5,737 bases of DNA, from NCBI GenBank assembly GCA_002347185.1, contig DDXK01000086.1:26095-31831 (forward strand), read 5' to 3'. Both the position numbers and the translations under genes were made by a program. Below are positions 1 to 4,768 of this stretch, piece after piece; the first letter of the stretch is position 1, and the number at the start of each line of letters is the position of its first letter. Source of the DNA: Desulfobulbaceae bacterium UBA2262. GTDB lineage: Bacteria; Desulfobacterota; Desulfobulbia; Desulfobulbales; Desulfurivibrionaceae. The notes below the pieces were generated by a model. That model ran no database searches. It was not told where the DNA came from and saw nothing but the letters and a program-made list of their open reading frames with translations.

Positions 1-749
<749 letters not shown>

Positions 750-769
750 GGTTCTCCCAATGTTTCTCA

Positions 770-793
770 GCCGGCGGTCTGCACGCCGCCGGC
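770..793 (-). promoter_or_regulatory. Intercistronic GC-rich hairpin between lysC and cimA
   Basis: GCCGGCGG (770-777) and CCGCCGGC (786-793) form a perfect 8-base-pair stem around an 8-base loop. In the direction of transcription it is followed by TGAGAAACATTGGGAG, without a T tract, so it is not a standard intrinsic terminator. It sits about 20 bases upstream of the cimA start codon and could act as an mRNA-processing or stabilising element that sets the lysC:cimA ratio. The structure is seen; the role is inferred. Confidence 0.45.
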
Positions 794-812
794 CTGCTTT
801 CACTGCCGCCGC

Positions 813-1298
813 TTATTTATTGCATTTTTCCAGGCCAAAGGCGTCATGCAGGGCCCGGACCGCCAGCTCCGTGTACTTCTCCTCGATGACGCAGGAGACC
901 TTGATCTCCGAGGTGCTGATCATCAGGATGTTGATCCCCTCGTCGGAAAGCACCTTGAACATGGTGGAGGCGATGCCGGCATGGTTGCGCATGCCCACCC
1001 CGACGATGGAGACCTTGGCGATGTTGTCTGAGCCGCTCACCCCCTCGGCGCCCACGTCGGCGGAGACCTTCTCCATGATTTTCATGGTCTTCTTGTAGTC
1101 GGTGCGCGGCACGGTGAAGGTCATGTCGGTCATCGCCCCGTCGCGGGTGTTCTGGATGATCATGTCCACCACGATCCCCTCATTGGTGATCGGGTTGAAG
1201 ATGCGCGAGGCGGTGCCCGGCACGTCGGGAACCCGGGAGATGGTGATGCGTGCTTCGTTCTTGCTGCAGGTAACGCCGGAAACCGGATTTGACTCCAT
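813..1298 (-). CDS. Possible separately translated aspartokinase beta subunit (internal in-frame start in lysC)
   Basis: Codon 247 of lysC is ATG (1296-1298), preceded by a perfect AGGAGG (1307-1312) at an ideal 8-base spacing. That is a far better ribosome site than the one of lysC itself. Initiation here would give 161 residues, beginning MESNPVSGVTCSKNEARI and consisting of just the two ACT domains. In alpha2beta2 aspartokinases of Bacillus subtilis (aspartokinase II) and Corynebacterium glutamicum, the beta subunit starts at nearly the same codon (about 246-250) and is 160-172 residues long. The site and spacing are seen directly. Use as a start is inferred, because GAG GAG GAT also simply encodes Glu-Glu-Asp. 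Confidence 0.5.
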   Translation of the reverse strand: MESNPVSGVTCSKNEARITISRVPDVPGTASRIFNPITNEGIVVDMIIQNTRDGAMTDMTFTVPRTDYKKTMKIMEKVSADVGAEGVSGSDNIAKVSIVGVGMRNHAGIASTMFKVLSDEGINILMISTSEIKVSCVIEEKYTELAVRALHDAFGLEKCNK

Positions 1299-2036
1299 AT
1301 CTTTATCCTCCTCGACCACCCAGGTGCCCACCGTGTCGGTGAAGGTGGAGCGCACATGGACGGGTACTTTATGACGTTTGGCAATGCTGACCGAGCGGAT
1401 ATCGAGGACCTTGGCCCCGAGGCTGGCCAGCTCCAGCATCTCATCGTAGGAAATGCGGTCTATCTTGCGGGCGTTCTTGCAGATGTTGGGATCGGTGGTG
1501 TAGACCCCTTCCACGTCCGTGTAGATCTCGCACTCGTCGGCCGCCAGCGCCGCGGCCAAGGCGACGGCGGTGGTATCGGAGCCGCCGCGGCCCAGGGTGG
1601 TGACGTCGCCGCCCTGGGTGACGCCCTGGAAGCCGGCGACCACGACGATCTTGCCGTCGGCCAGGTGCTTTCTGATCCGCTCCGTTTCAATGTATTGGAT
1701 GCGCGCCTTGGTGTGCATGCTGTCGGTGACGATCTTCACCTGGTCACCCAGGAGCGACACCGCGTCCAGCCCTGCTTCCTTCACGGCCATGGCGAAGAGG
1801 GCGATGGTCACCTGCTCGCCGGTGGCCAGCAGCACATCCATCTCCCGGGTGTCCGGGATCACCTGCATCTGGTTGGCCAGATCGACGAAGCGGTTGGTTT
1901 CCCCGGCCATGGCCGAGAGAACCACCACCATCTGGTGCCCCTGCCGGTGGTAGCCCATGACCCTTTCGGCAACCGCCTTGATCTTTTGCGGGTTCGCCAC
2001 CGAGGTCCCGCCAAATTTCTGTACTATGACTGCCAT
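813..2036 (-). CDS. lysC: Aspartokinase, monofunctional, with two C-terminal ACT domains
   Basis: LysC phosphorylates aspartate with ATP to give 4-phospho-aspartate, the committed step toward lysine, threonine, methionine and diaminopimelate. The 407-residue product has the usual length of monofunctional class aspartokinases. Kinase domain: KFGGTSV at 7-13, TTLGRGGSDTTA at 146-157, IYTDVEGVYTTDP at 171-183. Two ACT domains follow, at about 262-330 and 340-400, with TSEIKVSCVI at 375-384 as in lysine/threonine-feedback-regulated enzymes. The frame is open to 2252, but the family starts at MAVIVQKFGG, so ATG 2036 is chosen. It has GGAG 12 bases upstream and AGG 5 bases upstream, a modest ribosome site. 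No homoserine dehydrogenase domain is fused. It is the promoter-proximal gene of the lysC-cimA pair and diverges from the M23 peptidase gene. End-product inhibition by lysine and/or threonine is expected from the family, not shown here. Confidence 0.95.
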   Translation of the reverse strand: MAVIVQKFGGTSVANPQKIKAVAERVMGYHRQGHQMVVVLSAMAGETNRFVDLANQMQVIPDTREMDVLLATGEQVTIALFAMAVKEAGLDAVSLLGDQVKIVTDSMHTKARIQYIETERIRKHLADGKIVVVAGFQGVTQGGDVTTLGRGGSDTTAVALAAALAADECEIYTDVEGVYTTDPNICKNARKIDRISYDEMLELASLGAKVLDIRSVSIAKRHKVPVHVRSTFTDTVGTWVVEEDKDMESNPVSGVTCSKNEARITISRVPDVPGTASRIFNPITNEGIVVDMIIQNTRDGAMTDMTFTVPRTDYKKTMKIMEKVSADVGAEGVSGSDNIAKVSIVGVGMRNHAGIASTMFKVLSDEGINILMISTSEIKVSCVIEEKYTELAVRALHDAFGLEKCNK

Positions 2037-2122
2037 TGGTGCCTGTTGCTCCATTTCAGTGGGGGTTGTTTCATAACTGCGCTTCAGTTCGAGCTGCCGG
2101 AAAAAACATAAATCGGAACAAT

Positions 2123-2159
2123 GCAATAAATTCTTTTTTTTTGCAACCGAAGTTATTGC
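2123..2159 (-). promoter_or_regulatory. Inverted repeats in the lysC leader (possible alternative RNA folds)
   Basis: GCAATAA (2123-2129) and TTATTGC (2153-2159) are a perfect 7-base inverted repeat about 90 bases upstream of the lysC start. On the lysC-sense strand the first arm can also fold locally: GCAA and TTGC (2159 to 2143) enclose a segment containing TTCGG. The two foldings exclude each other, and a run of nine A or T lies between the arms. This resembles a leader with two alternative structures. No known riboswitch is recognised, and no lysine-rich leader peptide is visible. Confidence 0.25.
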
Positions 2160-2199
2160 GCCAAAGGGCATGTCGGGCAGAGAGGCGAAAAAAAAATCC

Positions 2200-2219
2200 T
2201 TGTCGCCCCAACGTGACAA
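2200..2219 (-). other. Weak hairpin followed by a T9 run in the lysC upstream region
   Basis: On the minus strand TTGTC and GACAA (5 bp stem, 10-base loop) are followed after GGA by nine T (2188-2196), a terminator-like layout ahead of lysC. The stem is short and AT-rich, so real termination or attenuation is doubtful. It is recorded because it would act on any transcript starting further upstream toward lysC. Confidence 0.2.
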
Positions 2220-2265
2220 AAAATGTCGAAAGAGAAGGCTGCCGTCCGCCAAGTCGACAAGGTTC

Positions 2266-2279
2266 TGACCATGTGGTCA
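2266..2279. promoter_or_regulatory. Palindromic operator/enhancer candidate TGACCA-TG-TGGTCA
   Basis: A perfect 6-base inverted repeat with a 2-base spacer, typical of a dimeric regulator site. Its centre lies about 123 bases upstream of the start predicted for the sigma-54 promoter at 2370-2385, the usual distance for a bacterial enhancer-binding protein. A-tracts at 2279-2285 and 2316-2322 lie between the two and could help bending. It could equally be an operator for lysC. The regulator is not in the window. Confidence 0.4.
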
Positions 2280-2327
2280 AAAAAACAACAGGGAGAACGC
2301 AGGGCCTTGCCAGCGAAAAAAATCTTT

Positions 2328-2339
2328 TATGCCGGCATA
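2328..2339. promoter_or_regulatory. 12-base perfect palindrome TATGCCGGCATA
   Basis: A fully self-complementary 12-mer in an AT-rich surround, centred about 62 bases upstream of the start predicted for the sigma-54 promoter. It may be a second regulator-binding site. There is no functional evidence beyond symmetry and position. Confidence 0.25.
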
Positions 2340-2369
2340 TTATGTCGATCCTGGCCTCTTTTTTCGCGC

Positions 2370-2385
2370 TGGCACTATTTTTGCT
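2370..2385 (+). promoter_or_regulatory. Sigma-54 (RpoN) core promoter, -24/-12 type
   Basis: TGGCAC-N5-TTGCT matches the established sigma-54 consensus exactly, with GG (2371-2372) and GC (2383-2384) separated by the required ten bases. The predicted transcription start is near 2396, pointing toward the M23 peptidase gene. Ten fixed positions would occur by chance in roughly 1% of windows this size, and the hit lies in the main intergenic region in the sense direction. Sigma-54 promoters need an ATP-dependent activator bound upstream; the palindrome at 2266-2279 is a candidate site. Confidence 0.65.
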
Positions 2386-2597
2386 TAGTTCCTGGCCATG
2401 CGTGTAAGCTCCACCGCCGGCTTCAGCCCCGTTCGCGGCCGGGCCGCCTCGGTCCAGGAAAAAAAGGCATTATAAGCGTTGCCGGCAGCGCTGCAACATG
2501 CTAAATGATAGGCCACTGTTGCGCGCCGCGCCTGGCTCCGCGGCCGAATTCCTTGAAAAATGGTGCAAGCAGTTTTTGGCAATGATTGAAAGGGGTT

Positions 2598-2663
2598 GTT
2601 TCTTTTTCTCACTGCGCCGCCGAAAAAGTGCAATAGATTTTCGCCCGGCAAGAGAAAAGAAAC
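2598..2663 (+). repeat. Long imperfect inverted repeat in the M23 leader
   Basis: GTTTCTTTTTCTC (2598-2610) pairs with GAGAAAAGAAAC (2652-2663): 12 base pairs with one bulged T. GGGG (2592-2595) and CCCC (2674-2677) could extend it after an internal loop. The 41 bases between the arms hold a smaller pair, CACT/AGTG. It could form a stem of polypurine/polypyrimidine character in RNA. It matches no RNA family that I recognise. Confidence 0.35.
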
Positions 2664-2692
2664 TTGTAATGATCCCCAGATGTTGCTATCTA
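2664..2692 (+). promoter_or_regulatory. Weak sigma-70-like promoter candidate for the M23 gene
   Basis: TTGTAA (2664-2669) and TATCTA (2687-2692) are 17 bases apart; TCTAAT (2689-2694) is an alternative -10 at 19 bases. This would give a short leader of about 60 bases and basal expression independent of sigma-54. The match is only partial (4/6 and 3/6). Confidence 0.22.
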
Positions 2693-2759
2693 ATGAGAGA
2701 AGTTGCCAAAGTAATGGTTTTTCCCCTGCCAATGCCCCACTGAACAGGACAACTTTACC

Positions 2760-4208
2760 ATGGCAAAACGTCTCGAAATGCTTTTCAAAATGATCAACAT
2801 CCCTTCCCTGCTCCGTTTTTTGAAATACGATCTCTGCCCATTCCTCAAAAGCCTCTGCGTTTTCTGCGGCGACAGCCGCAAGCAACTGGTCACCTTCATC
2901 AATACCTCCCATTTCCTGACCCTGGGGGTATCCCTCGCCCTGGTCGTGGCTTTTTTCTTTTACTCGGTGGATGGCAGGCTTGCCGCCTCGATTCCTCCGG
3001 TGCAGCAGCCGGCAAAAAAAGCGGAGAGCCAAGGGGTCGAAGAGGCCGGGCCGAGCCTCACCGAAATCGTTGGCCAGATCCGGCCCGGCGACTCCCTCAG
3101 CTCCTCTTTCCGTTACTATGGGGTGGATGACGAGGTGCGCCTCACCGTGGTCAACGCCTTCGAGGGGCTCCTTGATTTTCGCTCCCTGCGCCCCAACGAC
3201 CGCTATGTGGTCACCCTCGACCCGGAGGGCAAGCTGATCAAATGCCTCTACGAGTCGGGCCCCCTCGACGTCCATTCCATCGAGCGCAGGGAGGACGGTT
3301 CCTTTCAGGCCCATAAGGTGGAAATTCCCCTCACCTGCCGCACTGTCAAGGTACAGGGAACCATCGCCTCCTCCCTCTTCGCCGCCTTCGCTCCCTCTGG
3401 AGAGGATGCCCGGCTGATCTACAACTTTGCCGACATCTTCTCCTCCCGGATCGACTTCAACACCGAGGTGAGGGCCGGCGACTCCTTTGAGCTGGTCTTT
3501 GAGAAGTATTTCAAGAACAACACCTTCGTCGGCTACGGCAATATCCTCATGGCGCGTTACGACAGTACCCAAGCCGGACTGCTGGAGGCCTTCTCCTTCG
3601 ACACCGGCGAACGCTACTCGGCGGCTTCCTACTTCGACCGCGAGGGCAACGAGCTGGGCGCCTCCTTCATCCGCTCGCCAGTGCCCATGGGCCGGGTCAC
3701 CTCCACCTTCACCTACAATCGCCGCCATCCGGTGCTCAACGTGATCCGCCCCCATCTGGGCATCGACCTGGCCGCGCCGGTGGGCACCCCGATCATGGCC
3801 GCCTCGGACGGGCGGGTTCACTTTGCCGGCTGGAAGGGCGGCTTCGGCAAGCAGATCATCCTCGACCACGGCGGCGGCTTTCGCACCTACTACGGCCATC
3901 TTTCCCGCTTCGACAAGGGCGTCAAGGTGGGCGCCAGGGTCCGGCAGAAACAGGTCATCGGCTATGTGGGCTCCACCGGCATGTCCACCGGCCCGCACCT
4001 TGACTACCGCCTCGCCCAGAACGGCACCTACCTGAACCCCTTCGACATGAAGTTCAAGCCGCGCTCGGTGCTGGCCGGCAGCCAGCTGGTCATGTTCCGG
4101 CAGGAAGTCCAGTCCCTGAGCCAACTGGCGCAAAGGCTTGACGATCCCAAGCTGGTCCTGGTCAAGAGCGTGGTGGTGACCCCGGAGACCAGGCTCACCC
4201 TGCTCTGA
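2760..4208 (+). CDS. Membrane-anchored M23-family murein peptidase (LytM/MepM-like)
   Basis: A 482-residue inner-membrane protein with its catalytic part in the periplasm, expected to cut peptidoglycan peptide cross-links or to activate amidases. Order: basic cytoplasmic stretch with Cys at 26, 33 and 36; one membrane segment at about 51-70; linker; a LysM/OapA-like domain at about 100-165; a Csd3/MepM-type second domain at about 170-300; M23 domain at about 310-430; tail to 482. Catalytic residues: HLGID gives zinc ligands H332 and D336, and YYGH gives H380. The HxH motif reads HLD at 413-415, so the usual third zinc ligand is Asp. ATG 2760 has AGGA ten bases upstream. Eight bases separate it from trmL, so the two are probably co-transcribed. 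A long leader with a sigma-54 promoter precedes it. It is either an active endopeptidase with His/Asp/Asp metal binding or a regulatory homologue. Confidence 0.88.
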   Translation: MAKRLEMLFKMINIPSLLRFLKYDLCPFLKSLCVFCGDSRKQLVTFINTSHFLTLGVSLALVVAFFFYSVDGRLAASIPPVQQPAKKAESQGVEEAGPSLTEIVGQIRPGDSLSSSFRYYGVDDEVRLTVVNAFEGLLDFRSLRPNDRYVVTLDPEGKLIKCLYESGPLDVHSIERREDGSFQAHKVEIPLTCRTVKVQGTIASSLFAAFAPSGEDARLIYNFADIFSSRIDFNTEVRAGDSFELVFEKYFKNNTFVGYGNILMARYDSTQAGLLEAFSFDTGERYSAASYFDREGNELGASFIRSPVPMGRVTSTFTYNRRHPVLNVIRPHLGIDLAAPVGTPIMAASDGRVHFAGWKGGFGKQIILDHGGGFRTYYGHLSRFDKGVKVGARVRQKQVIGYVGSTGMSTGPHLDYRLAQNGTYLNPFDMKFKPRSVLAGSQLVMFRQEVQSLSQLAQRLDDPKLVLVKSVVVTPETRLTLL

Positions 4209-4216
4209 TTTCACCC

Positions 4217-4693
4217 TTGCCCTCCCCCGCCCCCTTCCATATCGTTCTGGTGGAGCCGGAGATCCCGCCCAACACCGGCTCCATCGCCCGACTCTGCGGC
4301 GCCACCGACTCGGTGCTCCACCTCGTCCACCCCTTGGGCTTTTCCACCGACGACAGGCATCTGAAGCGGGCCGGCCTCGACTACTGGGAATTCGTCGACA
4401 TCCGCCACTGGCAAAGCATCGAGGAATTTCTGGCGGCCCAGGACGAGCTGACCCTCCACTTCTTCACCACCAAGGTGAAACGCCTTTACACCGAGGTACG
4501 CTACCGGCCCGGAGATTATCTGGTCTTCGGCCGCGAGACCCGCGGCCTGCCCGCGGAGATCATCGCCAACTACCGCGACCGCTGCGCCACCATCCCCATG
4601 AGCAACCCCAACATCAGGAGCATCAACCTGGCCATGAGCGCCGGTATCGTCCTCTACGAGGCGATCCGGCAGCGTGATCTTGGGGGAATTTAG
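4217..4693 (+). CDS. trmL: tRNA (cytidine/uridine-34 2'-O)-methyltransferase, SPOUT family
   Basis: TrmL transfers a methyl group from SAM to the 2'-hydroxyl of the wobble nucleotide of tRNA-Leu isoacceptors in the cytoplasm, as shown for the E. coli enzyme (YibK). The 158-residue length is typical of this minimal SPOUT protein. Motifs: VEPEIPPNTGSIARLC at 12-27, RRAGLDY-like KRAGLDYWEF at 50-59, LVFGRETRGLP at 102-112, and IPMSNPNIRSINLAMS at 126-141, which with the C-terminal segment forms the SAM-binding trefoil knot. No ATG is available: the start taken is TTG at 4217, as the next candidate (GTG 4250) would remove the first beta strand. The region before it is pyrimidine-rich and has no Shine-Dalgarno sequence, so translation is probably coupled to the M23 gene ending 8 bases earlier. 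Function is confident, exact start less so. Confidence 0.92.
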   Translation: MPSPAPFHIVLVEPEIPPNTGSIARLCGATDSVLHLVHPLGFSTDDRHLKRAGLDYWEFVDIRHWQSIEEFLAAQDELTLHFFTTKVKRLYTEVRYRPGDYLVFGRETRGLPAEIIANYRDRCATIPMSNPNIRSINLAMSAGIVLYEAIRQRDLGGI

Positions 4694-4732
4694 AAGAAAG
4701 TATTGTTCATGCGGAGTTGAAGGGTTGAAACA

Positions 4733-4754
4733 GGGGCTTTTCTGATCTTGCCCC
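4733..4754. terminator. Weak hairpin between convergent trmL and radical SAM genes
   Basis: GGGGC (4733-4737) and GCCCC (4750-4754) form a 5 bp stem with a 12-base loop within the 75-base gap between the two stop codons. Neither side has a proper T tract, so it is at best a weak bidirectional terminator. No other terminator is visible in the gap, and the gap has no room for a peptide gene. Confidence 0.25.
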
Positions 4755-4768
4755 AGTGGAAAGGACCG

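Larger units (their letters stand above)
2396..2759 (+). other. Long untranslated leader or small-RNA region before the M23 gene
   Basis: About 360 bases separate the predicted sigma-54 start from the M23 gene. I see no convincing protein gene: open frames here lack ribosome sites and use rare Arg, Ile and Leu codons unlike the neighbours. Seen inside: a 25-codon frame starting ATG at 2398, the palindrome GCAGCGCTGC at 2485-2494, and a long inverted repeat at 2598-2663. It may be a 5' leader or hold a small RNA. No clear intrinsic terminator separates it from the M23 gene. Confidence 0.35.

Noticed and set aside
1356..2111. 251-codon plus-strand frame opposite lysC
   Set aside because: Shadow of the GC-biased lysC sequence; His/Asp/Gly-rich with no recognisable domain.
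2037..2252. 72-residue N-terminal extension of LysC from GTG/TTG-type starts upstream
   Set aside because: Aspartokinases begin directly at the MxxIVQKFGGTS strand. The extension translates poly-A/T tracts into Lys/Phe runs and has no ribosome site.
2101..2465. Phased A-tracts indicating strong intrinsic DNA curvature
   Set aside because: The tract centres (about 2104, 2138, 2192, 2221, 2282, 2319, 2362, 2462) are not consistently spaced at multiples of about 10.5 bases, so only local bending is supported.
2223..2504. 93-codon frame crossing the sigma-54 promoter
   Set aside because: No Shine-Dalgarno sequence before its ATG, it passes through the promoter elements and A-tracts, and it resembles no known protein.
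2498..2743. 81-codon frame ending 16 bases before the M23 gene
   Set aside because: No ribosome site, many rare codons (AGG, AGA, CGA, ATA, CTA) unlike the neighbours, and no recognisable motif. It overlaps the inverted repeat of the leader.
2037..2759. Lysine riboswitch upstream of lysC or GEMM (cyclic dinucleotide) riboswitch upstream of the M23 gene
   Set aside because: Neither conserved core was found on either strand; GEMM elements such as GGCAAACC and GACGCAAAGC are absent.
2385..4214. 609-codon open frame on the minus strand, longer than any gene in the window
   Set aside because: It is antisense to the M23 gene, which has clear domain motifs and a catalytic site. The antisense product has the Gly/Ala/Val/Glu-rich composition produced by GC-rich third positions and shows no known motif.
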